From Prunella strophiata (lineage: Eukaryota; Chordata; Aves; Passeriformes; Prunellidae), in NCBI GenBank assembly GCA_036583965.1, contig JAZBQD010000015.1:23093310-23157309 (forward strand): a stretch of DNA of 64,000 nt, given 5' to 3'. The position numbers and the translations under genes are program-made. Of this stretch, positions 10,108 through 24,206 are shown in pieces (the stretch's first letter is position 1; every line of letters begins with the position of its first letter). The notes under the pieces are model-generated. The model saw only the letters and a list, made by a program, of their open reading frames with translations, made no database searches and was not told the origin of the DNA.

Positions 10108-10238
10108 CTGACATTAGCTCAGTTGGTTACAGCATGGTGCAATAACACCATGGTTGTGGGTTCAATCCCCCCTGATGGGTCCTTTGCTCAAGAGTTGGAG
10201 TCTTAAGTCCATTCAACCTCTGAGTATTCTATGAATCT
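10108..10238 (+). mobile_element. tRNA(Ile)-derived SINE with CR1-like tail (TguSINE1 type)
   Basis: The head matches tRNA(Ile): an A box TTAGCTCAGTTGGTTA and a B box GTGGGTTCAATCCC lie at tRNA spacing (10114-10167), the sequence between them resembling the tRNA. The acceptor stem does not pair, so it is not a working tRNA gene. After a short linker the tail reads TTGGAGTCTTAAGTCCATTCAACCTCTGAGTATTCTATGAATC, close to the CR1 3' terminus. This is the design of a SINE mobilised by CR1 machinery. The family name is from general knowledge of passerine repeats, not a search. Confidence 0.85.
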
Positions 10239-12166
10239 CAAAGCAAAAGCAGATTCTTTGCTTCCTTGTAAATCTGCATTATTTTGAGTTAATGCAAGTG
10301 CAATCTGCACATATAAACCAGACAACCTGGATGGTAGGTAGATTCAAGCTCTATCTATTATAAGAGACTCATGGAGAAATTAATTTATGTACAGTTCAGA
10401 TGAGCAAAGAGTCAACATGTTGGTGCACAGTGCTAGTGAAAGTGCCAAATGTTTGTATGGTTTTTGTGATGGGAGAATCTGAGGAAACCAGGCTTTGTGG
10501 TTGGCCTTAGCTGGCTGCACTGCTTTTTCCTGTGTACATCATGTTAGAGTAATTTGTTAAATATCCTTCCCAACTTTACATAACTCTGACCTTACAGGTG
10601 AAGAGTTGGTCCTGCCCTAGGAATTGCAAGAAGAATGATGTTTGTTGACAAAGGTAGATAATATCTTCCTCTTCAGTGAGTCAGGATGTCAGCAGCAGCG
10701 ACTTGGACAGGAATTGACAGGAAATTTACGCTTAGTCCTTGAACTCTGCGGTTTTGGCAGAGATATGACTGAATGAAATACAAAGTGACAGAGAGAGAAA
10801 CCTGGATTCCCTCCCAGAGGGGGAGTTTACTTGAATTGCTCAGTCATGGACTAGCTTGTTTCATTCACAGAAAAAATTCTGGATCTTAAGAGAGACTACT
10901 ATAGTATCCATCCCATTGACATCAGGGACCCTGAGAAGCAGCCATCATGTAACCATTCTCTGCAATGTACTTAGGAGGGTGTAATTAATTGCTGTAAGCT
11001 TCCAGTGTGACTTCACTGAATTCAATCAGCCCCACAAATATCACTGAAACTTCTCTGGTGTATTTTGTAAAGAGGATTTACCTATAAAACAAACCCAAGC
11101 ATTGATGGTGTTCATTCAAAATGTCAGGTAATTTTATCCTGAAACAATTTCTTTTATGCTAGAGTTTAAATTTTCATTAGTTCAAAGAATGGACATTCTT
11201 TTAGGGTCATGTCTTCCAGATGTGCAGTACTGCAAATCAATAGCCAGTCCTTGCAATAAATTTTCATTTAGACACTTTATGACCTAGGCAAAGAGTACAT
11301 ATATAAATAGGGAGAAAACTGATAGACTGCTAGAGAACAAGAGTGCCTGCCTTTCCCTGGAAAGGTTAATGGAGCTATTGGCCTGCAGGTATCACACTTG
11401 CTTGTGGAGTCTTCTTCCCTCCTCCTCCTCAGCCCTGTTTTTGCAGTTGGCATTTGGAGAAGTACCAAATTAAATCCAAGTTAATGTATATGTCATGAAA
11501 ATCTGCTGAACTGAGTGAAGAGGAAAAAGGCTTTTGAGACCAGTCCTGGCTGCTGCTTGTGCCTGCAGCAGGGAGCAGTGGAGGGACTTCAGGGTCTTAT
11601 GAGGGCAGAGTCTAAATTAAGGCAAGCTCTGGCATGTGCAGTGGCAGGGAATTGCAATTTGGTATAAACATCGGGGCTCCAAAGTGAGTGAATGCCACCT
11701 ACACTGCTCCCAGGAGGCTCCTGTTTCTCAGGAATGTTCTGGCAACATGTTACAACCTAGATATTAGTGGCACTTTTCAGTTTGCTTTGTCATTTTCAGC
11801 AGCAGCTTTTAGTCTGTAAAAACCATACTAATTTGTGGCAGTGTATTAAGGAGAATGCACATTTTCATTGACTCTAAAGATGTGGGCAGCATTCTGGCGT
11901 GCACCCTTGCAGTTTCCAGGCTTGATTCCAGTGAGCAGTTCCTACCCTAAACACTGAATTTCCATCATTACAAAGAAAGGATTCTCAGTAAATACAAAAT
12001 TGCTAAGTGCCAAAATAATACAGCATTTTTCCATTTGACTAAACATACAGATTGATAGAACTCATTACGTGCTGACCAGGTTCAAAGGTAAATAAGCTAA
12101 GAAAGCAAATTTAGACAGAAAAAAAATCCTACTCGTGCAACACTGTCCAATGAACATTTCTTGCCC

Positions 12167-12211
12167 TTAAAGAGCTTTTAAAGTGCATGTATATAAAACA
12201 TTGTTTCTCAG
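12167..12211 (+). repeat. 45-bp direct repeat, copy 1
   Basis: TTAAAGAGCTTTTAAAGTGC and the following 25 bases match the copy at 13956-14000 at 44 of 45 positions (A versus G once). Similarity stops abruptly at both ends. It does not belong to a repeat family that I know. Confidence 0.9.
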
Positions 12212-13955
12212 TGATAAGGTAGATATTTTCCCTCAATGGATCCTACTCAACAAACATGTGTCAGAAGGCTTATTGATAGCTCCCATGTGCATAAGATCTG
12301 CTCTCCTGTTAGCCAGTGCTCTGCTGCTCTCATTTGACCTCATCCCTAGAAGGCTGAGACTTTATTACTGTAATGAATCTTTGTTTCTCCTTCCTTGCAC
12401 CTGGGGGATTTAAACGTGCTTGTGCCAAGACACCGTCTCCTTGCTTGGCTGTATATAATCTGGGATACATGCAAGTTGATTTCACATGGAAATTAGAGAG
12501 GATGGAAGAGATTTGTCACCAGACATTTGTGACCCATGTTACATCAGCCTTTGGGAATACAGTATGTCAGCCAAAATAAAGGCTGGCCTTGCAAAACAGG
12601 TTGTTAGCACTGATAAACAAAGCTTCAATAGGAGTTGAGGATCAGGCTAGTGGCCTGAAATACTGAAGTCATTTGGGACCTTGAATTAATATATTTGTCC
12701 ACAAACATGTTCCTGGAGAGAAGGGCAGGGCAGCCTTTCCCACCTAGCAAACACCATGGCCCATCTGATGCCACCCACTGTGGGAGAACTTTGATCTTGT
12801 TTGATTGCTTGTCAGCTCTCAAACTGCCACTATTTTTTATTAAATTGATCAGTACAGAATTAATCCATTTTTGTGCTCCCTTCTCATTCCCAATAGCACC
12901 AGCCTTCAGTTTCGTAATTTCCTGATTTAATGACTCCTGACATACCTGAGCCAAATCACAAAATGTGTTTCCCATGGAAGCTCTGCTCTGAAGGTCAGCA
13001 GATGCCCTTCGCTTTTACACTGCTTTATTGATGTGTGTCACTTGAAGTGAGACACAAGTGAGTATTTCTGCCTCCCTTTTAAAGCTCTGCCTAAATGCTT
13101 TGCATCAACAGCTCCCATTGGAATCAGATTTCTCCTTTGTTGTTCTGTTTCCTCCTTTTTCCTCTGGGGCCAAACAGTTCAGCACTGTTTAAGTCCTGGG
13201 AAAACCAGGAAATGAGAGTTACTGGGAGGAGGGGTAGGATTCCTCTCTCCTCTCTGGAGATGAGTGCCTGTGTGCTGCTCCAGCTCCTCATCCCGGCTCC
13301 AGCTGAGCAAATGGAGAGGGAGAGGAGTCTCCTGGGGGGCATTCACCCCGTTCTGACAGAGCTGGCTGGGAAAGGTGTGAGGAACCACATGAATTGTGCC
13401 TGAGGAGCACAGCTTTGGGGCTTAGCAAGAAAGAAAAAGACTTAACACCAGGAAGGTGTTGGTCAAGGATACATAGGGTGACCATAGGGGACAAAGGAGG
13501 TTGTACAGTGTGGGTTGTCTAGTATGTTATTGATGAAGTAGCTCACAAAGCTTCTATGAACATCTTCTCAGTAGTCTATTTTTAAGAGATTTGTTTTATT
13601 TTATTACAATATATTTAAATAAATATAAATTTGTTAAATTGTAGTATAATTTTTCTTTAAGCTGGTATTTGTTTCACTTGAAACCTTTCTCTCACTTTGC
13701 TTTCTATAAAACTTTTTTAAAAAATTTTATTTTTAAACAACAAACCAGCAAACCCCAGAAGAAGCTCTCAGGTAAGAGTTAAATCCACATGACCCCCTTT
13801 TCATCTCAGAAGTTTTCAGCAACCAGAGGCCAAGCTTCCACCTCTACCCTGAGCACCCTTCATGCATTATTAACTCTCAAAACACATTACTGTGCACATT
13901 CAGTGTATGTAAATACAGAGCTTGATTTTTATTTACTCCACACAGTACAGCAGAG

Positions 13956-14000
13956 TTAAAGAGCTTTTAAAGTGCATGTATATGAAACATTGTTTCTCAG
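13956..14000 (+). repeat. 45-bp direct repeat, copy 2
   Basis: Same orientation as copy 1 and 1,789 bp away from it. The single difference lies in the TATATRAAAC part. The flanking DNA shows no shared sequence, so it is not the end of a larger duplication. Confidence 0.9.
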
Positions 14001-14100
14001 AAAACTAGTTTATACTTAAAAATCTGGACCAAACCTAGAACTTTTTGCAGTGTAAATTATCTTTCACAATCATTATTTGATATGTGACATCAGAGTTTAT

Positions 14101-14142
14101 TTACTTTTATTAATTATTTATTGTGTAACACAATAAAAGTAA
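14101..14142. repeat. AT-rich nested inverted repeat
   Basis: TTTATTGTG (14117-14125) and CACAATAAA (14129-14137) form a perfect 9-bp stem with a TAA loop. TTACTTTTATT (14101-14111) and AATAAAAGTAA (14132-14142) form an alternative 11-bp stem, so two exclusive folds are possible. Confidence 0.7.
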
Positions 14143-14285
14143 TCCACAAATTATTCTTTGCAGTGGTTCTGTTTCTCTTGACTTCTAAAGCATTATATTC
14201 ATTTTATGTTTTGCTTTAACTCACATTCCAGAAGTCACGTGCCTCGTGAATAATCTTAGTTATACTTCTGATTTGCCTTCTGTTT

Positions 14286-14310
14286 AAAAAAAAAAAAAAA
14301 AAAAAAAAAA
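14286..14310. repeat. Poly(A) run, 25 bases
   Basis: An uninterrupted A homopolymer. No retrotransposed body is recognisable on its 5' side. Confidence 0.9.
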
Positions 14311-15082
14311 GCAAGCAAATTCCCAACCTTCATGATTAGATAGAAATTTGGAAAGACTTGAAACCAGGAAAGCAAATGTATCCCCCTTGTGTTACACTGG
14401 TGCCTTCTGAGGCACTGCCTGGAATGAGAGGTTTGTTGGGGCACGGGAGGCTCCTGCTGTGGGGTGAGCTCTGGAAGCCAGAGTGCCAGTGAGGGAAGGA
14501 ACAAGCAGCAGTCACAGTCAGGGACAGATGGCTTTCTGTGAAGGTTGTGAGATTGTTTTAAATGTGGAAAAGGAAAGGTGTACAGGAGTCAAGAAGCAGA
14601 ACTGATAAAGAGAACAGGGCTTGGAACAAGGTTCCTTTGTGCAGAAGGATGCTCAGGGCTTGTCAGTGGGTGAAGTGCTGACCACTACAAGTGCAGGGCT
14701 GTCCTGTGTGTGTTCCAGGAAGGGTACTGGTACAGCAACAAGCATCCCATTGCACACCCAATGTTTAAATCCTCTGATCACATCTGAAGCATCAGTAGCT
14801 GCTTTGTTATTGGAAAGAAGAAAATTAAAACAATGCCATTCAAGCTGTAAATTAAAAGCCCACTGCAGATGTAGATTTCATGAGCCAAGTTATTAAGAGC
14901 ATTAGTATGCATATTAGAAGTAATTAAAAGCAAGCAAACAGGAAGAATGCCAGGTGAGAACATACAGGTTGGAGGAGAATTCTCTACTCAACTACACAAG
15001 TGTAAATGAATTCTTGTAACTAAATTCACAATCATTTTCTTGGATGAAGTTGCAGTCATGCTGCTTGTAAGTAACGTAACCA

Positions 15083-15178
15083 TAAAAACAAAACCAACAA
15101 CAACAAAAAAAAACCCCCAAAACAACAGCATACAGTTTATAACAACAAGAAAACAAAAATTAAATGTAAAACAGAACC
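15083..15178. repeat. A-rich CAA/AAC low-complexity tract
   Basis: An AAC/CAA-rich segment including ACAACAACAAAAAAAAACCCCC and later AACAACAAG blocks. It is low complexity and has no flanking element that I can name. Confidence 0.75.
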
Positions 15179-18100
15179 AACTTGTTTGGCTGTTCTCAGT
15201 GGTGCCCTGGAAATGAGGTTATCCTCTCTGAGGATGCTGATAATTTTCTGGGCTGGGACTGGTCCAATTTTTTCTGACTAATGCCATAATTAGTCAATTA
15301 CTTGAAGATATTTGTCTGAGAAACCTTTGATACTGTCACTTGTTTTTAAAATGTTGTTTACAGTTGTTTACAATTTATAGTTGTTCATACTATTTTATTG
15401 ACAAACTTCTTCCCTATTGTGTATGCATAGTTGTCCCTATTTTCTCTACACCAACTCCTTATTTGTGAGTATTCTGTAAATAATTCAAAGAATAACTTCT
15501 CATTTCATGTGACATTCAGCAATTATTTATTCCTTATATTTTATAGTGAAGCTGTAAAATGCATCATTGTACATGCTCCTGACCAAAACATGAAAAGATT
15601 TTAAAACCAGGTATAGTCAACAACAGTTCTCTTTGGATTAAAATAAGTCAAGGGTTTAGAAGTATTTTCAAGATGTATTTTAATATCTGAAAGTTGTCTG
15701 TCTTGTCAAATAAAAGACAACTCATAGATCCCAATCCCCCTAGGAAAAAAACTATCCTTCTTGTTTGCTCAAATGCCAACCAATCTTTTAATCCCCTTCA
15801 GATTAGTTTACGTGTGTGAAATCGATATTTCAAGGTACTTACAGTACCTCCCAGGAGCACACAAGTTACTAAGCCCAGCTGGGCTCCAGAGAGTTTCTGC
15901 ATTCCATCAGGTGTCAGAAGGAGCCTTGACTGGTCTGGGGGAATTAAGGCCAGGTGAAATGCCAAGCTCCTTGGCTCATCTGCTGCAGGGAGCAGGTCTG
16001 CAGTGTGCCTGCTCAAGTCTTGTTATGGGAATAAATCCGACGTGCCTCACTTACTAGGTCAGAGACAGTCTGCAGTGTCTCAATATGCAGTGATATCAAA
16101 TGTATCACAGAAACCAAAAGCATGATTAGGTTGCAAAGGCAAACACTGAAAATTTAAGAAATGCCAGAATTAGGATGCTTACTCAACTGACATTTGTTTC
16201 CTGGTAGCAAATGATTTATGATACATTTATCTCTAGCCACATGATCACCCACTTGTGTTTTCTCCTGCCCTGGTGCTCAGGATGAGCTGTTTGTTTACTC
16301 TGTGCTGAGTGTGCCCAGCCCTTGGTTAGTATACACTCTTCAAACCCTGCTTTGGAGACAGCTATTCATTCTTACTCAGGATTTTCATATGATTGTATTG
16401 CTGGAGTAGCTCAGCAAAATGGAAGATTTGCAGAGTTCTCAACATTTCCCATCTCAGATGTTTGACCTGACAATTGCAACACTCCCAAGGGGTAGGAGAG
16501 GGAGTGTTTTACCCACACAAGGGAGAGGGGAGGACAAACCAAGGGCAGATCCCTCAGGTGCTACTGCAGAGAAGCCCACCCAACTCACCAGCAAATTCAA
16601 AGCCTCCTGCACAGACACTTCATCTCCATTTCCATCCACAATTTCTTGCCCTGATGTACACCTCCTCTCTCTCTTCCCACAACTTATCCCACCTATAGTC
16701 TGTAAACCAGACCCTACATTTCTCACAGCTCTGCATTCATACTGGGCAACTTCTTCTTTATGGCTACATTCACAGCTCATTTTAGGGACCTAAAATTACA
16801 GTGTCCCCTTAGATCTGACATCTAGCCCTTGCTGGACTGACATTCTCTCCTGCAGGTAAGGTCATGGCCACCTTGGGCTGGAGCACACCCAGGAAATCAG
16901 ATGTCATGTACTGCTGATTTTTTTAACTGCCAAAGAATATAATTTACCAGATTTCCCTGATTTACCTGTGAAATTGCAGGAAAGCAGATCACTAAAAAGA
17001 AATCATGATATCATGACAGACTTCTGAGTACAGAGAAATTAGCCTTTCTCAAAGAAAAGTCACTAGTGTCTTACTTTAACACAGACAAAATTATGTCTTT
17101 TCCTCTAGCCTCACAGCTGCACTGTTCTGTCTGAAATGTTCCACAGTAATTCAGCAGGAGACAGAGATTCAGAATGAAAAATTTCAGTCCAAGTTTGACA
17201 AAATCATAAACAACAGAAAACAAGGCTCCTAAGGGATGTGCTGAAGGCCTTACTAACAGATGTTTTCAGCAGCTCTGCTAATAATAAGCTGTGGGAGTTG
17301 ATGGTGTTCATTTTAAAATGATTTTCACATTTAAATTTTGATGGGACTTATTGGTTAGATGCTGTGTGCAGGGCAGATAAAGCAAATAGCAGGCAGACCT
17401 GCTGGTAAAGAGGAGGATGAGGCTTGTCTGCATCAGAGGTGAAGATCTGGGGCATGTAGGTCTGTTCTTCCACACAACCATTTTTGGGCCTTTCTCAGAA
17501 CAGCCCCTGGTGCTGTACCACCTATGACACACCCCTGTGCCCCACACTTGCCCTTCAGAGAGCAGTCCCCACATGGTATAGAGACTTACTCTGCAGGCTT
17601 GGGCTTTTCCAGGATGCTTGTCAGTCAGGTGCTGCTTAGGAAGCTCCAGGAGCTCAGCTTGGGGTGACTGATGGGAATTTTCAGTTGCCTGGCTGGACAA
17701 ACCCAGATTTCTCTTCAGTGGTTGGAAGAGGGTTATAAACTATTAGGAAGTGACCTCAGCTGATGGGTATATCATGTTCTTCCATTCTATTCACTTACAG
17801 CATTTACAACATCTCCCCATTATCGTTTAGGCTTTTACAACTCTTAATGACCCTTTTATCAGAGCAGCAATAACCAGTAAATCCCCTTTGGCATTTATTG
17901 CCCTGTCTCTAATACATAAAAGAACCAATTTATAACAGCTCATGAATGCTGGAGATTATTTTTCAAACTACTTCTTCAAATCTCACTACAAAAATAAGTG
18001 CTCTGATGAAGGCTCTGTTTCTGTGGTTCGCTCAGCATCAGCCCTAAATTAAATTCACCAACAATATGCAATAAACTTTGTGGACTGGAGGCTGTATGGC

Positions 18101-21100
18101 AGAGAAAAATGGCAAACCAGAAATTCAAATGGCCTCTGTAGGGAGGTGTTCCTTTCCCTGCCCATCTCCTGCCAGCATCAGTTTTGTCTTTAGCTGCCAG
18201 GAGGAGTTTCAGGCCTGGGCACAATCAGCAGGAGCTCTGGGAACAGGGGACGCTGCTTTGTCAACAGCCATCACAGAAAGTACAGGTGGACCTTGTACAT
18301 CTGACATGGTGCACTCAGCAGTCAGATAACTCAAATAAGTTTGCTGGGCTTTGTCTGAAAATGGTGGAAAGAAACAGGCACCACCAGGAGAGGCTTTATC
18401 CCATCCTGCAAGAGGTGCCCAGGAGAGACAGCTCGAAGGAGCACAGTCACGGCTGCCCTCCTCTCAATGCCTCTGGCTGGCAACAGTCATCTAACTTCAA
18501 AACACCTAAAATTAGATGCCACTAATCTCTATGCCTTCATTTGCAGTGATGACAACATAACTTTGAAGCTATCTCTGTTATTACAAATGGAAACAAAACT
18601 GCAAAGATACCTTGTTTACTCATTTTTGTAATTTTTGCCTGACATGCAGTAATGTCCTGCTCTCCCTGTAGGACAGTCAATAGATTGGTTTTAGTACCTT
18701 TGGAAGGTGTGTTTTATCTTGGTTTATCTACAGGTAAAACACAAGCAGCCACAGGACTCTGCAGAGAAACTCTCCCCTGCACTTCCCAACCTCATCAATT
18801 AGAACACAACAAAGTAATCCTTAGGAATCATTTCAAAGGGACCTGGTAATGAAGGGAATCTAAGGATTCTATGTGCTTCTGGCAGCAATTTCAGTTTTTC
18901 TAACTCTGTATCTAGACACCAGACTTGGATTTGAGTCAAAGGCCAGCACTGGAAAGACTTGATATAAGCAGATTTTGGAGAGGGCTGTAGATATTCCTAT
19001 GGGGTGAATGAAGCTCTGTACAAAGATGCCCAGTGCTAAGTGAGCCACTGCCTGGGCTGGAGGCTGATATTGCTTGTGCTGGTTAGACACTGAATTCCAG
19101 CTAAGCAGCCTTGATGAGAAACTGTCTATTTTGACCTGGGCAGAGAAGCTCAGTTAGGGCAGCAGTTTTGTCCCCAGCACAAGGTAGCCCAAGCACCTCT
19201 GCCATGTGGAGACAGTTCAGTGCTATAATGAGCAGGGTCTGTGCCACAAGGACCAGATGTGCTCAGTTCATCCTGTTTCCCATCTTCTCTGTTGCCTCTT
19301 CATTGCTCTGCTGAGGTCTACTGCCAGGTCCTCCCATTTTTCTCTTTGCTCCTGCTGACCCTCTTCTCCTCTGCAGAACTACAAACCAAACAGCTCCCAA
19401 AAGAACTTTTCATTAATATAATTTATTAGCTAAATCGTTCCTCTGACCTATTTCTTGTTCAACTAGCATATCTCCCCATCCACTCAATATAATTGGCACA
19501 GCACCTGAACTCTGCTGCTGGGGTTTAAATGGCCTGACATATATCACTGAGTCACAGGATATTAAGAGAAAGGTGAGAGGATTATTGGCGCCCTGCCACT
19601 GGGATCAGATTGGATTTCTTGTCCAACCACTGAAACATGTGGTTGTATAAAGAGGGTTTACACAGGCTTGGTTTAGTCCTTACTCAAGGCTTGACCACTT
19701 GAAAACAGCATGGGACTTTCACTAGGGTTGGGGACTTGGCCATGTAAGGAAGCCTTTCTTATTATCAACATTGTCCTGTTGATTTTTGGAAGGGGATGAT
19801 CTGCATGAGGCTCTGCAGGTGGGGCTGGCCAGGAGTGCTGAGCAGGAGTTCTCTGGAGCTGGAGTTGCATCAATACTTTTCTCCTGCCTGGCTGCAATGA
19901 TCCATTGCAAAAGCCATCACCAGCAGCCTGGCCTTGCCTGTGAAAATCCCATTGCTGTGATTTCTGATTTCCCATCATCTCTCACCAATGATCCTCTTGC
20001 TTCTAAGTTTAAAGAGGTACTAAACACTGGGCTGCAGGTTTTCACTGGTGATTAATTTTGTTGTATAATCTTCTCCCCCTTTTGAATTATAAAACATCAA
20101 AGGGTACAAAACACAGCCACCATCCTTGCTGAGAAACATCCATTCTTTTTGTTCTTTTTCCCGGGAAAAAAGGCCCGCTGATGTCATCTGCCTTGCTCAG
20201 GATCTTTGTAATTGGCCCCTGTCTTTTTGGCTCCTCCTTCCCTCCCCTCATCTCTCATCCCCTACTCCATACTGAGAAGTAACCAGGGAAACCAGGAACC
20301 ATGGCAACCCAAAGCAGCATAATTTTTCTCTGAGGAAAAAAATACAAGCATGCAAAATCCCTTTAATGTTTATAGCAGGCGACTGAGTCTGAATCTTCTC
20401 TTTCCCTCCTCTGTGGTGTGAGGAAGCCGTGGGCCTGCCTCCTTCTGCTGGGGCTGCCCTTGCCATGAGCCCTGGGTGAAGCTCACCCCTTGCTTCACCC
20501 AGCCACAGCCCTTGGCTCCCCATGCCCCACCAAGCCAGTGTGGCAGCAGGGGCTCAGTTTCCACCAGTGTGGGAGGTCCTGACCCACCAGGAGCACTCAG
20601 ACATGCTAAGGCAGTAAACCCCAGGTTACAGGGAGCATCTGTCCCCATCATTAAGTGCTCCTCAGTTTTGAGTACATTTCTCAACAGGACACAGGGAAGT
20701 GTTTCACTAACTGGAGAGCCCAGGCACAGAAGGTTTAGGGTCTGGTTTTCAAAGGATGAGCCAACTGGGCACTTCTCTGTAGCTCTGGACATACCTTGTC
20801 ACAAAATGAGTCTGTGATGGAGGATAGAAAAGTGGGTCTTCCCACATCCACTGAATAGCTCATCCCCAGATTCCAAACTGTCTGGATGAGAGACAAGGAT
20901 TTTACCCTACCAGGCAAGGCCAAGAATGTAGGATTCCAAAGCACAGAATATACATTTTTATTACTATGTAGTATAATGACAGTATTTGAGTTGTGCTATC
21001 ATCACTGCTTCTCCAAAATGTGGGAAAGAAGGGCAGCCAGCTGTGGAGGGGGAAGCATGACTGCTCTGTTCTCTCTCTCTGCTTTTCCCTCAAAATGGGG

Positions 21101-24100
21101 CACAGGGTGACACTGCCTCACTGCTGCTCAGTGCCCATCAGCAGGGCTGTGCTCAGGAATAGGAAGCATCACCCTCGGGCAAAGCTCTCAGGGCTCAGCC
21201 CCTGCTCCCTGTCCCTCACCCTTCAGCCAGGCCAGTCTCCTCAGGGGATGGTGGTGAGATCCCAGCCCCTTGGGGACCCCAAGGCCACTCCTTCTGCAAA
21301 GGGCTACTGCAAGTGCTGCTCTTGGTGGGTACGAGAGGTTTTGGAATCAGCTGTGGACGCTTCAGGCAGCATGCCCAGCACTGCTCAGAGGCTAAGTCAG
21401 CAAAGAAATAACTAGCAAGTTTTGCTACTCTCAAAGTGTTCAAGAGACAAACTGCTTGACTTCTAGCTTACTTCCAAAATAGAACGCTGACTGTAAGTTG
21501 CCTTCTTTAGGGGAAGAATGATGACAGAAGTAATAAATTGTACACACTTATTTTTGAGCTTGCAGATGAGGGAATGTCAAGCAGTGGTTGGGATGAAAAC
21601 AAACAAACCCTAGCAAGCAGCTATTTTTATAGAATAGTTTTGTGTTGAAATTTCTATAAGTTGGCAACAGAGTCATCATGAGACCTTTTATCCAGATAAG
21701 ACTATGCCAAAATCTTCAGGAAACATCTTGCATGTTAATTTGTTTTACTTACAAAACAGGGGAGAGGGAGGGAAATGAAGGCTTAGGGAAACATTTGCAG
21801 ATGTACAGTGTCTGCTCTACAAGGCACCAAATGCTTTTTATTGTGTGGATGTAAATGGGACTTTTCCCAAACCTGCAACTTGCTAAGTTTGAATCTGGGG
21901 TAGCTCCAAATGAGTCCTTGCAGCAGATTTGCTTGCAGCCAGGGGAGGGAGGTGTCACCAGCCCGAGTAAACAAAGTTCATGAACCTGAAGGACCAGTCT
22001 GGGATATCTCACCTTTAAGGTCAGTGAGCCTGTTGAGAGAAGACTGGCTCTCCAGTCCCCCCAAGTACAGTTGTTTTAAAGAGAAACTTTCAAAACTCTG
22101 CTGATTATGTTGTCCCTGCCTCCTGCTTCCCAGCCAGCTCCCAAACAAGGTCTGTGCAGGAGAAGCATTGAGGACATCTGCTGCGTCCATGACTGCAGCC
22201 CCAGCCCCAGTCCTCTGGGAAGTGGCTTCTTTATCGATGTTTGCTGTTTGTGTTTGGTGTCTGGGAAATTTCTGGACTTTCTTAGACTTCCCTCTATGCC
22301 ATTAAAGCCCTGCTGTGTGCATGCATGCATGTGTCTGTCCCTAAAGTCTGCACTCTGAAGAAAGTATTTTAGATTTAAATGTTGGCTCATAAAGAAAAAT
22401 TATTTTGTGCTAAAAGAGCCCTTGCTGTTGCCCCAGACAGTTTCTGGCTTATAAGACCTGTCAAAATTCTGTTTATCAGAGTAGTTCTGTTGAAATCTGT
22501 CATCTGTTGGAATCTGCTGGCAGAGGGGAGGAAAGGGTTACCTTCCATGTGAGAACGGAAATCTAAGACGGGAGCTTTATAACTGGCTCTGTGATGTGAA
22601 CATTAGATAGTAATGTCTCAAAAGTAAACTATTTAAGCAGCTCCAGTTTCCATGCTAAATTGACTCTAGTGTGTTTGTAACCAAAGAGACAGCTGCTTCC
22701 TGAAGAGCCTCTCTTAACGCTTATGAGGATTAACTGGTTTTGTGTTGAGATTATTGAGATCATCTTGATGCACTTATTTCATTCTGATTTGTTTTCTCAT
22801 TGTATTTATTGTTAATAGCTTCCCTTTAGAAGCATCTTTTCCTTGATTTTACTCCCTTTGTTCAAACTCAATTTTTTTTAGTAAATAGAGCCAGAGGTGG
22901 GTCAGAAATGGATGCGATCTAAAAGCTTGACCAACTCCTCCAAATTTGCCTATAGATCCCTTTCTAAAGATTCATAGTGAATTTTTCACTTTTCACATTC
23001 TCATGCACTTCTGCTGCTGCAAGTAGTTGAGCACTGAGGGAAGTTTTCAAAGCAGTGTGTGAGTAGCCCACATTAAGTCTTCTGAGTATTTCAGAGGTTT
23101 TTTTGCAGAGGTCTCACCTGTTCTGAGCAGCAGGTTGGTCTCCTCTGAAATGCCCTCAAAGGACCCCACATATTCACCCAAAAGCATGTGCCTTATTTAC
23201 ATTCAAGGCATGGCTGCACCATGAGGTTAAATTAAAAACCCATCAGTCACTAATTAGCTTCTGTGCCCATTGCATACCCATGGATGAAAGATGAAAGACA
23301 CCAGGTAGATGAAAGACATATGCCAAACACTTTGGAGACTGAGAGAGAAGGAGAGAAAATAGAAAAAAAGTTGGGGCAAGACGTGAAGAAGAAACATAAT
23401 TTATAGCCATGTCCAGGATGGGGCAGGGTCAGAAACACTGAGGGAGCTAAAAAGTCTGTCTGAAATGAGCAGCAGCAATCAGCAACCACCATAATTCTGC
23501 CCAGAGTGAAGGGCCACAGAGAGCAGGTGAGGAAAAAGACAAGGGCAAGACAGGAGGAGGTGCCCATGAGTGCCACCAAGGAGCCAGAGAGGGCCCTACT
23601 TGACCCTGGAGGGCTGCAGTGTGGCTCCCTTTCAGACTACAAGGTTCATGTGCATGGCACTGGGCTAGAATTCATCCTGTGTCTTTCTTCCCAGGACAAG
23701 TCCTTTGACAACATGACTTCCAGCCTTCACAATGGATCTTCAGGTGAATCTTCATAGCTCTCATAGAATGACACCAATGAGATGGTCTTATTCTGTGACA
23801 TGGGACTCAACTGCTTCTGATGGATTTGTTTTTAAGCATAATATGCATCCTCCTAAGTACCTCTGCTTGTTATCTTCAGGATGACTGAACTTCTTCCTTT
23901 GAGGTTCCATTTCCCTTACAATCTCTTTATTCCATTATAAAATATATCCAATAATCCTTTGGGCTCCTGATAGTGCTTGCAACTGGGGATAATAAATCTG
24001 CATTCTGTGCCTAGGTACAGCTGTCTGGGATACCTCTCCATCCTGGTGGCTGTAATCACTGGCTGGGTGTTTCTGCCCCATGGAGAAGATGTGTCTGTTT

Positions 24101-24206
24101 CCCACGCAGAGGCTCAAGTGCACGCTCCTGCTGAAGATGAGAAGGAGGAATTAATCCCCTGATGAGAGCCTTGGAGGTTTGGTGCTGGAGCTGGAAGGCG
24201 TGAGAA

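Noticed and set aside
10108..10180. Functional tRNA(Ile) gene
   Set aside because: The acceptor stem does not pair and the sequence continues into a CR1-like tail, so it is a SINE head.
14286..14310. Poly(A) tail of a processed retrogene
   Set aside because: No open frame or recognisable transcript lies 5' of the run on either strand.
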